The translations under genes and the position numbers were made by a program. DNA of 64,000 nucleotides from an uncultured Cohaesibacter sp. (GTDB lineage Bacteria; Pseudomonadota; Alphaproteobacteria; Rhizobiales; Cohaesibacteraceae). This document shows positions 53,073-62,639 of the stretch, piece by piece. Location: the NCBI RefSeq assembly GCF_963676485.1, contig NZ_OY781114.1, forward strand, positions 3,860,501-3,924,500, written 5' to 3'. Within the stretch, counting starts at the first letter, position 1, and each line of letters opens with the position of its first letter. The notes under the pieces were generated by a model. That model had not been told where the DNA came from. It saw only the letters and a program-made list of their open reading frames with translations, and made no database searches.

Positions 53073-54077
53073 TCAAATCTTTACTTCGTTCGCCAGCTTG
53101 AGAGCTGCCAAGAGGCTCGACGGATTGGCGATGCCCTTGGTGGCGATATCCAATGCAGTGCCGTGGTCAGGCGATGTGCGCATGAAAGGCAATCCGAGCG
53201 TAACATTGACCGTCTCGTCGAAGGCAATTGTCTTGACCGGTATAAGTGCCTGATCATGATACATGGCCAAAGCCACATCATATTTCTGGCGGGCATTCTT
53301 GTTGAACATCGTGTCAGCCGGGTGGGGACCGGTTACCGCAAAGCCTTCATCCTGAAGCTTTTTGATGACTGGAGCGATGATGGCAGCGTCTTCCTTGCCC
53401 ATGGCGCCATTTTCCCCCGCATGCGGGTTAAGACCAGCGACGGCGATTTTTGGTTTTTCGATTCCGAAACGAGTCTGCAGATCATGGATCGTGATGCGTG
53501 CGATCTTCTCAAGCAATTCGGGCGTGATGGCTGGCGCCACCTTGTTGATCGCGATATGGCCGGTGACAGGGATGGTCCGCAGCTCAGGGCCGGCGAGCAT
53601 CATGACCGGCTGGATCTTCTCGCCGGTATGCTTTTCGGACAGTGCGCCGAGGAATTCGGTATGTCCGGGATGCTTGAACCCATGCTGATAAAGATTATGC
53701 TTTTGGATTGGCAGCGTAACGAGCGCTTTTGCCTGTCCGGTAAGGACGGCCTCCGTCGCCTTTTCGATCGACTCAATGACGCCCGGTGCATTGCGGACTT
53801 CCAGCTCACCGGGATTGTCGCTTAGCTTATTTTCGATCGGAATGACGGGCAATGTCATGGGAAAGGCATCAAAGACTTCTTCAGGTTTGCACGTGCGTAT
53901 GGGGACGGTAAAGCCAAACAGGCGTGCGCGGTGCTCCAGCAGAGCAGGGTCGCCGAAGACGACGAAGGGGTTTATTCCCTCTTTCTCGCTGCTCAGCCAG
54001 GCCTTGAGGATGATTTCTGGGCCGATCCCGGCGGGTTCACCGATGGAAACGGCAAGAATATCGCGTTTGGAAGCCAT
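53073..54077 (-). CDS. pdxA: 4-hydroxythreonine-4-phosphate dehydrogenase
   Basis: A 334-residue NAD-dependent enzyme of vitamin B6 (PLP) synthesis, oxidising 4-phosphohydroxy-L-threonine. The start is SIGEPAGIGPEI. Metal-binding His residues lie in HPGHTEFLG, and further His lies in GPHPADTMF and MYHDQALIP. The ATG at 54077 gives the standard N-terminus. It lies between the surA-like gene and rsmA, as in E. coli. Its product supports the PLP enzymes encoded nearby (alr, pabC). Confidence 0.96.
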   Translation of the reverse strand: MASKRDILAVSIGEPAGIGPEIILKAWLSSEKEGINPFVVFGDPALLEHRARLFGFTVPIRTCKPEEVFDAFPMTLPVIPIENKLSDNPGELEVRNAPGVIESIEKATEAVLTGQAKALVTLPIQKHNLYQHGFKHPGHTEFLGALSEKHTGEKIQPVMMLAGPELRTIPVTGHIAINKVAPAITPELLEKIARITIHDLQTRFGIEKPKIAVAGLNPHAGENGAMGKEDAAIIAPVIKKLQDEGFAVTGPHPADTMFNKNARQKYDVALAMYHDQALIPVKTIAFDETVNVTLGLPFMRTSPDHGTALDIATKGIANPSSLLAALKLANEVKI

Positions 54078-54113
54078 TGTTTTTCCCGGATATCAATGTT
54101 TTTAAACGAATTA

Positions 54114-54140
54114 ATCTCTGCCGCTTTGGGCGACAGAGAT
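54114..54140 (-). terminator. Hairpin between surA-like gene and pdxA
   Basis: ATCTCTG pairs with CAGAGAT, extended inward by GC pairs. Only a weak T-rich stretch follows on the minus strand, so read-through into pdxA is likely. Confidence 0.35.
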
Positions 54141-54201
54141 ATATTTATAGACACATATATCAGTATTATACCATACAACAGCAGTTGGATAGTGAAGAGC
54201 T

Positions 54202-55146
54202 CTAGCGCTTGTCGATAACGGCAGTGGAGCGCAGCTCGGAGAGATAACGTCGTTCAAGCATCTTGCCCTGCTCGTTGCGGAGTTTGGACTGGATCTCCGT
54301 GCGCAGGGTTTCCTGCTTGCCAAGATCCTTTTTGCCGCAAACGGCAATCATCTCGTAGCCTTCGCTTACCTTGATGGGAGAGGTGAGCTTGTTGACTGGC
54401 GTATCTCTCAGGCGCTTGGCCAACGGACCGGGAAGCTCTGTCGTTGACTTTCGTCCGACATGTTCAATGGCAACGTCTTTGAGCTTGCGCGCAGTATCGA
54501 GATCTTTGCCGCAGGAAGCAAAGCTAGAGCGGAACCGCTTGGCCTCTTTAAGACGCTGGTTTCTTTCGCCATTGGATGCTTTTGAGCGGACAACAAAAAC
54601 GACGCGTGTCAGGTCGAACCGGATGGCTTCCTTGACCGTGTCATCTTTTTTGGTCTGATCACTCAGCATTTGATAGATTTCCGCTTCATCAACATGAACC
54701 TGCGAGTTGGAACGGGCTGCTACCAGATCGCGCCAGGAAAGCTGGACTTTCAACCAGTCCTTAAGGGTTTCCGGGTTGATGCCGGACTTCTTGATGATGG
54801 AAAGCAGACGCGTTTTGCTCAGCTTGGCGTTGGCTGCCATATTTTGGATGGCTACTTCAATCTCTCGGTCAGAGGCGGTCATGCGGCGATTGCGGGCTTC
54901 AAAAAGCTTGAGCTTGTCGTCAATCAACTCGTTGAGAGCGGCTGTTCTGCTCAGGTTTCTCCGGTTGCCCGAAAGCAGCTTCTCCAACCGTTGACGCTGA
55001 GCAACATCAAAATCGGTAATCACAGCACCATTGACGACCGCTTTGATCGTGCTGGCCAAGGCCGTTTTGGTTTGTGCACTCAAGAGCAGCACAAACATGG
55101 CCATAGCGAGAATAGACAAGGTCTTTTTCAGTTGATCGTGCTTCAT
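54202..55146 (-). CDS. SurA-like periplasmic chaperone
   Basis: A 314-residue protein with a signal peptide (about 1-31, ending TALAS), a SurA N-terminal chaperone domain (VNGAVITDFDVAQRQRLEKLL, then LNELIDDKLKLFEA) and one PPIase-like segment at the C-terminal half. It is shorter than E. coli SurA, which has two parvulin domains. SurA guides outer-membrane proteins, LptD among them, to the BAM complex. The gene is directly downstream of lptD, so the chaperone and a main client are coexpressed. Confidence 0.88.
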   Translation of the reverse strand: MKHDQLKKTLSILAMAMFVLLLSAQTKTALASTIKAVVNGAVITDFDVAQRQRLEKLLSGNRRNLSRTAALNELIDDKLKLFEARNRRMTASDREIEVAIQNMAANAKLSKTRLLSIIKKSGINPETLKDWLKVQLSWRDLVAARSNSQVHVDEAEIYQMLSDQTKKDDTVKEAIRFDLTRVVFVVRSKASNGERNQRLKEAKRFRSSFASCGKDLDTARKLKDVAIEHVGRKSTTELPGPLAKRLRDTPVNKLTSPIKVSEGYEMIAVCGKKDLGKQETLRTEIQSKLRNEQGKMLERRYLSELRSTAVIDKR

Positions 55147-55294
55147 GAAACGGGCTCGTCATCGTGCTTGTAAAAATAGGACTGGCAGAAAAGCAAACCG
55201 CCTGATCGGGGTGTCTCTGTTCTAACCAGTTTCTCAGAGTCATACGCAATTATGCAACAGAATACGGCTAACTGAAGACGCTGGAAGTGTTTTC

Positions 55295-57628
55295 CTAATT
55301 CGATTCTTCGGAATAACTGAGCTGTCCGTCTGCCAGCGACTTGAAGTCGAACTGAAGCATAACAGTTTTGTCACTCGTTGTATCCGAATAGGATTCTCGC
55401 GTTTGTGAGTATTTCAGGCTCACAGCGAAGCACTCGTCTTCATATTTCAGTTTCAAAGCACCGCTAACAAGGCCGCCTCTGGCGATGTCATACTGACTGC
55501 TGCCGCCAACAGACCAGAAATCTGCAAACTTGATGGATGCTGCAGCCGTGACTTCCTGCCTTACCTGATCGATACCAGCAGATGGACGCTTGTCGGTGTA
55601 GGCGTAGCCAACCGAGCCGGTATAGCGATCATAACTGCCTGATGCAGAGATGGAGGCATATTTCAGGTTGGCTGTATCAGAATCAAAACGTCCGCGCGCG
55701 ATCGCCGTGATGCCCTTGTTGCTATTGACACCCACCCGCGCCACATAGTCGGATCGTTTTTTATCCAACCCGCTATCAAGGCCTGTGCTGGTCAAATCAT
55801 CCTCTGAAAAGGAATTGCGTCCTGCCAACTGGAAAGAACGCCCGGCCAGTGCGTTGACAGACCAGCCACTGGCCATCTGTGCGCGATACTGGAAGCCGAT
55901 ATTGGCGCGTGTGCCACCTTCAACGCGGTCGTAGCCTGAAAATTTATTCGGATCGAACAGAATCGTATCGTCAAAGATCAGGCTTTGCGAATCATCATTG
56001 GGCAATTCCCCAATGTGACTTTCGTTTGGACGTGCAATGACCTGAGCGATCGGTTCGATGATATGAGATGTGGTGCCCGTGGTAACCAGAATTGGCAGTC
56101 GATAATCGACGCCAACTGTTGGCATGCCGCGCAAGGCGAGATTTTCATCCACCAATGCAGCCGGAGCGCCGGATTTGCTAGGCATCCAGTAAAGATCGCC
56201 GCGTAGCGACGTGAATGGGGTAATCACCTGACCGCCGGGGGCAATGATTTTGCGCTTCCAGCTTGCATCCACGCTCGTGCGGTTATAGCTGCCACTGACG
56301 CCATCGGTACGGGTGACGCCGCCGATTGTCGTCTGGCGCTCATTGTCGCGGGTGATGGATGTGGAATTGATCTGTAGCCTGCCTTCGCCACCAAACAAAG
56401 GCGTCTTTGAATAGGCGCTATAATCAATCGAAGGATGCACAACGGCCTGCTCGGATTGATTCAGGCTGTCGGTCATGATGTTGTAGTAATTGGCGCGCGC
56501 GTCAAAATAGTTTCGCTCGCCTTGACCGACCAGATAGATTGTCGAGCGTTTGCTTTCGTCTTCGTTGGTCAGGTCATAATCGCGCAGAAAGAGCTTGTCA
56601 GAGAGCAGAGATACATCCCAGCCGAATTTCCATTTGTTGGAAAGGTTCAACTGGCCAGCACTTTCTAAGGCTCCGCGGAAGGTTTTCTCTCCGCTGGTGC
56701 CCGAGAATGATCCCTTGTCCTGCTGAGAAATGCCTGCCACCCGTATATTGTAGGTGCCAATGCCCACATGCTGACGCCATGTGGCGTTGCCCAGGAGACC
56801 CTGCTTGGAATAATAGGTGGGCGAGAAGGTTACATCATAGCTTTCAGACGGAGCCCAATAGTAGCGAGGAGTCACATAGGTGCCTAGTTCGCTGTTATAG
56901 CCGCCGCGCGGAGCAAGTAGACCGGAGCTGCGCTTGCGTGATGGATCCGGATGAGCCAGATAAGGCGTGTAAAGCAGAGGCACGCCCATAAATTCGAACT
57001 TGGCTGCTTTGTAATAGACCATCCTGTCGGTGGAATTATAGATGATCCTTGAGGCCTTGATCTGCCAGAGGGGCGACTTCTTGGGATTTTCCCGACATGG
57101 TTCGCAAGTGGTGTAAACCCCTTTGTCGAACACGGTGATGTCGTCGTCGCGCCGTTCGGCCTTATCGGCAGCAAAGCGCGCCTTTTCAGGCGTTTGAACG
57201 CGCAGGGACCGCACAAAGCCGCTACGGAAATCTTCAGTTATGTCCACATAGTTGGCGGTCATAACGTTGCCGCCGGGCTCTGTGATGCGCACGCTACCGT
57301 CTGCAACTAGACGGGCAGACTTCTGATCATAGGTAACCTTGTCTGCCTGAAGCGTGTAGTCGCCATAATAAATCTCGACATGACCAACGGCGGATACCCG
57401 CTCATTGTCATAGTCATAGACCATTTGATCGGCTTCGACCAACATGCGGGCGTTTTTATCAGGTCGCTGCAGTTTGACGTTGGAAACGATATCCTGTGCT
57501 GCTGATGCGGGCATTGAGGAAGGGACAATCACAAGCACAGAGGCAAGCAAAACCGCGCGCAGACCGAAGGTTACGGTCTCGCGAGAAACAATGTCATTCC
57601 AATATGCAGACTGGACGGTACGACGCAT
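55295..57628 (-). CDS. lptD: LPS-assembly protein LptD
   Basis: A 777-residue outer-membrane protein. A signal peptide (ending SASAA, about 45) precedes the periplasmic OstA/LptA-like jellyroll (MLVEADQMVYDYDNERVSAVGHVEIYYG) and a large C-terminal barrel with many aromatic-ended strands. LptD with LptE moves lipopolysaccharide to the outer leaflet. A CEPC pair lies near residue 170, but the usual multi-Cys disulfide pattern of E. coli is reduced. AGGAGGACGG precedes the ATG. lptG ends two bases upstream. Confidence 0.95.
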   Translation of the reverse strand: MRRTVQSAYWNDIVSRETVTFGLRAVLLASVLVIVPSSMPASAAQDIVSNVKLQRPDKNARMLVEADQMVYDYDNERVSAVGHVEIYYGDYTLQADKVTYDQKSARLVADGSVRITEPGGNVMTANYVDITEDFRSGFVRSLRVQTPEKARFAADKAERRDDDITVFDKGVYTTCEPCRENPKKSPLWQIKASRIIYNSTDRMVYYKAAKFEFMGVPLLYTPYLAHPDPSRKRSSGLLAPRGGYNSELGTYVTPRYYWAPSESYDVTFSPTYYSKQGLLGNATWRQHVGIGTYNIRVAGISQQDKGSFSGTSGEKTFRGALESAGQLNLSNKWKFGWDVSLLSDKLFLRDYDLTNEDESKRSTIYLVGQGERNYFDARANYYNIMTDSLNQSEQAVVHPSIDYSAYSKTPLFGGEGRLQINSTSITRDNERQTTIGGVTRTDGVSGSYNRTSVDASWKRKIIAPGGQVITPFTSLRGDLYWMPSKSGAPAALVDENLALRGMPTVGVDYRLPILVTTGTTSHIIEPIAQVIARPNESHIGELPNDDSQSLIFDDTILFDPNKFSGYDRVEGGTRANIGFQYRAQMASGWSVNALAGRSFQLAGRNSFSEDDLTSTGLDSGLDKKRSDYVARVGVNSNKGITAIARGRFDSDTANLKYASISASGSYDRYTGSVGYAYTDKRPSAGIDQVRQEVTAAASIKFADFWSVGGSSQYDIARGGLVSGALKLKYEDECFAVSLKYSQTRESYSDTTSDKTVMLQFDFKSLADGQLSYSEESN

Positions 57629-57630
57629 AC

Positions 57631-58722
57631 TTATCCGTCCTCCTGATATAACAAAATAGAAAATCCCATCAAGGAAGCCACAATCGCTGGAAGCCAAGCT
57701 GACAGAATTGGGTTAACCAACCCTGTATTTCCTAAATCTTTAGCTAATTCTGTGACTACATAAAGCACGAAGCCAGCGATAACGCCACCCAGAATCATCT
57801 TTCCCACATTGCCGAACCGAAAAATTTTTAGAGATACGGTCGCCGCGATCAGGACCATCGCCGCCAAAAGCAGGGGTTTGGCCAAAAGAGTTTGAAATCG
57901 CAAACGATATTTATATGCAGGCAGACCGGCGCGACTGGCCTGTTCGATCATGTCGGGCAGGTTCCAGAAGGGTACAGAATCAGGGTTGGCAATGGTCTCA
58001 GATGCCTCTTGGGGGGTGAGGTGCGTGCTGACCAGATAGGTCTTATAATGGCGCGGAGCGGCTGAGGCGGAGCTGACCAGTACATCGCTTAAAAACCAGT
58101 AGCCATTTTCCAATATGGCTGACTTGGCATCGATCCGTTCCACGAATTGCCCTTCGGAATCATAGGAAAAAACAGTCACCCCACCCAGTTGACGGCCATT
58201 GTCAAAGCTGGTTCTGGCCTTGAGGATTGAATCCCCATCCTCGCCCTTTTGCTGCACCCAACCCTGACTGGCCGGTTGGCCGCTGGTCGAAAAGCTGGCG
58301 CCAAAGATGCGGGCATCGATTTCAAGCGACTTTTCCTTAAGATAGGCGACCCCGGGGTTGTAAACTGTGGTCGCGAAAATGCCCAGAGCGACGGCCACGA
58401 ATAGGGCCGGGCTGACAAACTGCCAGGCGGACATCCCCGAGGCGCGCACAACGACCAGTTCCAAACGACGGGACAGATTAAGGAATGCCGCAATCGCACC
58501 GAACAAGGTCGCAAAGGGCAGAATGCGTTCTGCGAGTTCCGGCACACGATAAAGAGACATCAGGAAAAGACTAACGGCGTCGGCATTCTCCTTGTTGCTG
58601 CCACGCCGGATCAGCTCGACATAGTCGACCAGAAGGATGAGCAAAAAGCAGCCGAGGAAAATCGTCAATATTGACCAGAGAAACCGGGTGGCAAAATAGC
58701 GGAAAATGATATTTGGCAGCAT
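57631..58722 (-). CDS. lptG: LPS export ABC transporter permease LptG
   Basis: A 363-residue inner-membrane permease with two groups of membrane helices flanking a periplasmic jellyroll domain, typical of the LptF/LptG (YjgP/YjgQ) family. With LptF and LptB it extracts LPS from the inner membrane. Segments such as YFATRFLWSILTIFLGCFLLILLVDYVEL and LVVVRASGMSAWQFV are characteristic. It begins one base after lptF ends and is followed two bases later by lptD, so the three are transcribed together. LptB and LptC are not in the window. Confidence 0.94.
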   Translation of the reverse strand: MLPNIIFRYFATRFLWSILTIFLGCFLLILLVDYVELIRRGSNKENADAVSLFLMSLYRVPELAERILPFATLFGAIAAFLNLSRRLELVVVRASGMSAWQFVSPALFVAVALGIFATTVYNPGVAYLKEKSLEIDARIFGASFSTSGQPASQGWVQQKGEDGDSILKARTSFDNGRQLGGVTVFSYDSEGQFVERIDAKSAILENGYWFLSDVLVSSASAAPRHYKTYLVSTHLTPQEASETIANPDSVPFWNLPDMIEQASRAGLPAYKYRLRFQTLLAKPLLLAAMVLIAATVSLKIFRFGNVGKMILGGVIAGFVLYVVTELAKDLGNTGLVNPILSAWLPAIVASLMGFSILLYQEDG

Positions 58723-58723
58723 G

Positions 58724-59968
58724 CTACGACTCTAGAGACCGCTTTTCTGGTTTTGGTTTGCCGAATAGTCTTTTGACCTTATGAAATATGCGATCGTTAA
58801 ACAACTCCATTATTCGGATCAGATTGTCCATGGCAGTCAGGCGGCGTCCGCTGAGCACCATCCAGAGCCCCAGCGCAATGGAAACGATCGGCAACGCATA
58901 CATGAAGGGAACGGCTAAGGGGGTTCGAATCGCAAGACTGGTGATCCCGAAACCTGCCAACCTTATGGCCGCCACGAGCAGAACGGCCACAAAAATAGCG
59001 CTGCCCCGTCGCTCTCTGGTGGTGCGCACTTGCGCAAGGAATGCTGCCACGATCGTAGCAAACACGAGATTGTAGAGCGGGTTGGTGAAACGATCATGCA
59101 ACTCCGAACGGGCAACCCCGGGGTCCCGATTGATGGTCGGATCATCTTTAGGGGGATTGAGCAGGGTTGAAGTGGCCAGCTCGCGGGGTTTGTAATATTG
59201 CGGTCGGCTTTCATCAACGCCTGTGAATTTGGACAGGTCGATAGCGTAAGAATCAAAATTGATAATATTCACTGACGTGAAATCGGGGTTGGTTTCATCA
59301 AGCGCACCGTCGTTGGTGGGCTTGATTTGTTGCTGCTGGATTGTGCCCTGTTCCATGCGCAGGAAGGTGCCTTGCGGAGTCTCGACAATCTGCGCAAATT
59401 CCGATGAATAGACAATATGCTTCTTGGGGTTTCGCTCATCCGAAAGAAACAGGCCGCGCATGATGCCGTTCGGCTCCCGTTTCTGGATATGGAAGGTCAT
59501 GCCAGTCTCGATCTCGGAAAAGATGCCTTCCTTGACGATATTGGCAACCAGATCAGCGCGCACCTGTGTGATGAAGCCGCGCAGCGAGGTCAGGGCATGT
59601 GGGGCCGCATAAAGGCTGAGAAACCCGCCGGAGAGAGTGGCCACCAATCCCAGAATGATGATGGGTTTGACCACGACCCAAGGCGGCGCACTGGTCGCAT
59701 TGATGACCACCAGCTCACTGTCTGCGTTCAGATTGTTGAGGGTGATGGCCACGGCGATCAAGACGGCAAATGGCGCAATGACCATGACCAGAGTGGGCAA
59801 CACCAGAGAGGTCATGGAGATGAAGATCAGAATCGTCTGGCCTTTGGCCGTCACCAGATCCATATCGCGCAAGGCCTGCGTCAACCAGACGATGGCAGTC
59901 AATATGGTGACTGTCATGAGAAAGGCGGTCGCGGCGCGCATGAATATGTATCGCTCGATCAGCTTCAT
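58724..59968 (-). CDS. lptF: LPS export ABC transporter permease LptF
   Basis: A 414-residue permease of the LptF/LptG family with N-terminal helices (ERYIFMRAATAFLMTVTIL), a periplasmic domain containing GIFSEIETGMTFHIQ, and C-terminal helices. ELVVINATSAPPWVVVKP is the conserved coupling segment. It is the first gene of the minus-strand LPS export group. The C-terminus is basic. The ATG at 59968 has GAAGAGATC upstream. The promoter must lie in the 368-base space shared with pepA. Confidence 0.94.
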   Translation of the reverse strand: MKLIERYIFMRAATAFLMTVTILTAIVWLTQALRDMDLVTAKGQTILIFISMTSLVLPTLVMVIAPFAVLIAVAITLNNLNADSELVVINATSAPPWVVVKPIIILGLVATLSGGFLSLYAAPHALTSLRGFITQVRADLVANIVKEGIFSEIETGMTFHIQKREPNGIMRGLFLSDERNPKKHIVYSSEFAQIVETPQGTFLRMEQGTIQQQQIKPTNDGALDETNPDFTSVNIINFDSYAIDLSKFTGVDESRPQYYKPRELATSTLLNPPKDDPTINRDPGVARSELHDRFTNPLYNLVFATIVAAFLAQVRTTRERRGSAIFVAVLLVAAIRLAGFGITSLAIRTPLAVPFMYALPIVSIALGLWMVLSGRRLTAMDNLIRIMELFNDRIFHKVKRLFGKPKPEKRSLES

Positions 59969-60336
59969 GATCTCTTCGTCGTGATCCTAATGTTGGTTTG
60001 CTGTATGAAAGGATTATGGTTGGTTTATGGCTGTCTCCCTTCCGGCTGGCAAGCATTTTAGTGGGGTTGTTGCTTGCTCTGGAAAAAATATCCCGCGAAA
60101 ACAGTCTGTTTCTTAAGATGCAGGTGTGATTTTGCCAATATGATCGGGTAGGTCCAAGCTGATGGTGTGCTTTTGCATGGGCAGACGGCGAGCGGTCTTG
60201 AACTTGCGCGCCAATATACCCACAATAGTGAGGACCACATATATTCCATTTTTCACACGTATGGGCCGATGGGCCGGTCATCGTGTGAACTTCCTGACAA
60301 AAAATCATCCTAACAAAAAGAAAGACATTGTCCTTT
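59969..60336. other. Divergent promoter region, lptF / pepA
   Basis: 368 bases. TTGAAC (60198) with CACAAT (60221) is a weak promoter candidate for pepA. I see no gene, strong hairpin or repeated operator. Confidence 0.3.
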
Positions 60337-61827
60337 ATGGCTACTCTCCCTTTCATTCAGTTTGAATCTCTGGGCACTCCGGAAACCGGTGTTGCCGTGT
60401 TGTTTGTTGGTAAATCCCTTGCGTTGGGTGCAACGGGACAAGCGCTTGATGAAAAGAGCGACGGCGCGATCGGGCGAGCGATCAAGGCGGCAGAGTTTAA
60501 AGGGGGATTCTGCAAGAGCGTGCAGATTCTGGCTCCGTCCGGCGTGATGTTGGATCGGATCATCCTTATCGGGCTTGGGGATGAAGCTTTGTCCGAGCGT
60601 GATTTTGCGGCGCTAGGTGGGGCTGCCATGGGTGCGGCCAAGGGCGCAAAGAGCATCCATGTTGTCGCTGAAGCCGACGACAAGGATATCGATGCAGACA
60701 AATCATCCCTGATTGCCTTGGGCATGAAGCTGAGAGCCTATGAGTTCGATCTTTACAAGACCGAAAAGGGCAAACCCAAGGAAACAAAAGAAGCGGCCAA
60801 GGTCTCCATTCTTTGTGCTGATGCCAAAGGGGCGGCCAAGGCATGGGAAAGTGACAAAGCTGTATCTGATGGCACGCTGCTTGCCCGTGATCTGGTCAAT
60901 GAGCCGGCCAATGTGTTGGGACCAAAGGAATTTGCTGCCAAGGCCAAGACGCTTGAAGCACAGGGAGCCGAAGTGGAAATCCTTGAACAGGCCGATCTTG
61001 AAAAGCTGGGCATGAATGCTCTGCTCGGTGTTGCACAGGGGTCTGTGCGCAAGCCACGGGTTGCCATCATGAAATGGATGGGGGGGCAAAAGGGCGATGC
61101 TCCGGTTGTCTTTGTTGGTAAAGGCGTCGTGTTTGATACTGGCGGCATTTCCATCAAGCCTGCGGGCGGCATGGAAGACATGAAGGGCGATATGGGCGGA
61201 GCTGCCGCTGTCACCGGTCTTATGCATGCACTTTCGGCTCGCAAGGCGAAGGTGAATGCCATTGGCATCATTGGCCTTGTTGAAAATATGCCTGATGGCA
61301 ATGCCCAGCGCCCCGGAGATATCGTCACATCCATGTCTGGCCAGACCATTGAGGTCATCAATACCGATGCGGAAGGTCGCCTGGTGCTGGCCGATCTGTT
61401 GCATTATTCCAAGGAAACCTTCGCGCCGCGCTTTATGATTGATCTGGCCACACTGACCGGTGCGGTGATCGTGGCTCTGGGAGCCCATAATGCCGGTATT
61501 TTCTCCAATTCCGACGAGTTGTGCGCGCAGCTGTCCAAGTCCGGATCGATCACGGGAGAAACCGTCTGGCGTCTGCCGCTGGCCAAGGAATATGACAAGA
61601 TGATCGACAGCAAATTCGCCGATATGAAGAATACTGGCGGACGATTGGCTGGTTCCATCACGGCAGCCCAGTTCCTCAAGCGCTTTGTGGGTGATGTGGA
61701 TTGGGTGCATATCGATGTTGCAGGCACAGCAATGGATGCGCCGAAAAATGAAATCAGTCAGGGCTGGGCATCTGGCTTTGGTGTGCGGTTGCTCGATCGC
61801 CTTGTGAAAGACAATTACGAGGGATGA
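60337..61827 (+). CDS. pepA: Leucyl aminopeptidase
   Basis: A 496-residue M17 metallopeptidase. It releases N-terminal amino acids using two metal ions. The family signature NTDAEGRL lies at about 340-347, and VGKGVVFDTGGISIKP carries metal ligands and the catalytic Lys region. In E. coli PepA also binds DNA and aids plasmid resolution. The ATG at 60337 begins the conserved N-terminal domain. It is divergent from lptF and followed by holC, a neighbour order known from E. coli. Confidence 0.95.
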   Translation: MATLPFIQFESLGTPETGVAVLFVGKSLALGATGQALDEKSDGAIGRAIKAAEFKGGFCKSVQILAPSGVMLDRIILIGLGDEALSERDFAALGGAAMGAAKGAKSIHVVAEADDKDIDADKSSLIALGMKLRAYEFDLYKTEKGKPKETKEAAKVSILCADAKGAAKAWESDKAVSDGTLLARDLVNEPANVLGPKEFAAKAKTLEAQGAEVEILEQADLEKLGMNALLGVAQGSVRKPRVAIMKWMGGQKGDAPVVFVGKGVVFDTGGISIKPAGGMEDMKGDMGGAAAVTGLMHALSARKAKVNAIGIIGLVENMPDGNAQRPGDIVTSMSGQTIEVINTDAEGRLVLADLLHYSKETFAPRFMIDLATLTGAVIVALGAHNAGIFSNSDELCAQLSKSGSITGETVWRLPLAKEYDKMIDSKFADMKNTGGRLAGSITAAQFLKRFVGDVDWVHIDVAGTAMDAPKNEISQGWASGFGVRLLDRLVKDNYEG

Positions 61828-61876
61828 TCGGCCTTGATGGCGTGCTGATCATAAGTACTTCGTAAAATGAATGATG

Positions 61877-61904
61877 AGGGTCTGGCAATGTCAGGCCCTT
61901 TTTC
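61877..61904 (+). terminator. Terminator after pepA
   Basis: AGGGTCTG (61877-61884) pairs with CAGGCCCT (61892-61899) with an internal mismatch, followed by TTTTTC. Confidence 0.7.
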
Positions 61905-61984
61905 GTGTTTGCGTTTTGATAACTGACTGTTGCTTGATGGGATGTCCATGCTAGACAGGAAGGAACGCTCCTGTTTGGAAAAGA

Positions 61985-62455
61985 ATGATGCCAGCCGAGA
62001 TTTTCTTCTATCATTTGCAGATGCAGCCTCTTGAGGCGACATTGCCTTTGTTGCTCGAGAAGTGCCTTGAGAAGGGGTGGCGGGCGTTTGTCCAGACGGG
62101 CAGCGAAGAAAGAGCCCATGTGCTCGATACCCATCTGTGGACCTGGCGGGAAGACAGTTTCCTCGCGCATGGTTTGCATGGCTCCGCGCATGCGGAGCGG
62201 CAGCCTATCCTGATTGCACCGCAGGGTTTGCCCGCAGCCAATAAAGCGCAGGTGCGCTTTTTTGTCGATGGGGCAAGGCCCGAAGAGAAGCTCACCCTGC
62301 TGGAAGGGTTGGAGCGGGCGATCCTGATGTTTGACGGCTCCAGCAACGAGGCCTTGCAGGCAGCGCGTGTCAGCTGGAAAGCCCTTAAGGAGGCGGGGTA
62401 TCCCGTTACCTACTGGCAGCAGACATCCAGAGGTGGCTGGGAAAAGAAAGCCTGA
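61985..62455 (+). CDS. holC: DNA polymerase III chi subunit
   Basis: A 156-residue protein matching the chi subunit: early FFYHLQMQPLEATLPLLLEKCLEKGWRAFVQTG, then LWTWREDSFLAHGL and the conserved ANKAQVRFFVDGA. Chi links the clamp loader to single-strand binding protein at the fork. Two adjacent ATGs (61985 and 61988) open the gene; the second fits the family better. It follows pepA, as in many proteobacteria. Confidence 0.9.
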   Translation: MMPAEIFFYHLQMQPLEATLPLLLEKCLEKGWRAFVQTGSEERAHVLDTHLWTWREDSFLAHGLHGSAHAERQPILIAPQGLPAANKAQVRFFVDGARPEEKLTLLEGLERAILMFDGSSNEALQAARVSWKALKEAGYPVTYWQQTSRGGWEKKA

Positions 62456-62639
62456 TAAATCAGAAAGAAAGCGGAACTTATCGTGTGTTTGAAGCGTTGA
62501 ATCCCCATAGTCCAGCGCGCGTTTGCCCCTGCCTTGAGAGTGGGGCAAATGGTCTAGCGGATAAACGCCTAGATCTCTTTGGTACATCAATATGATGCGC
62601 TAGTATCATGGCGGACGAACCCTTTTTCAGGAGGCATTC

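Noticed and set aside
62592-62609. ATGAT/ATCAT inverted repeat before ldh
   Set aside because: Only five-base arms and no second copy; too weak to call an operator.
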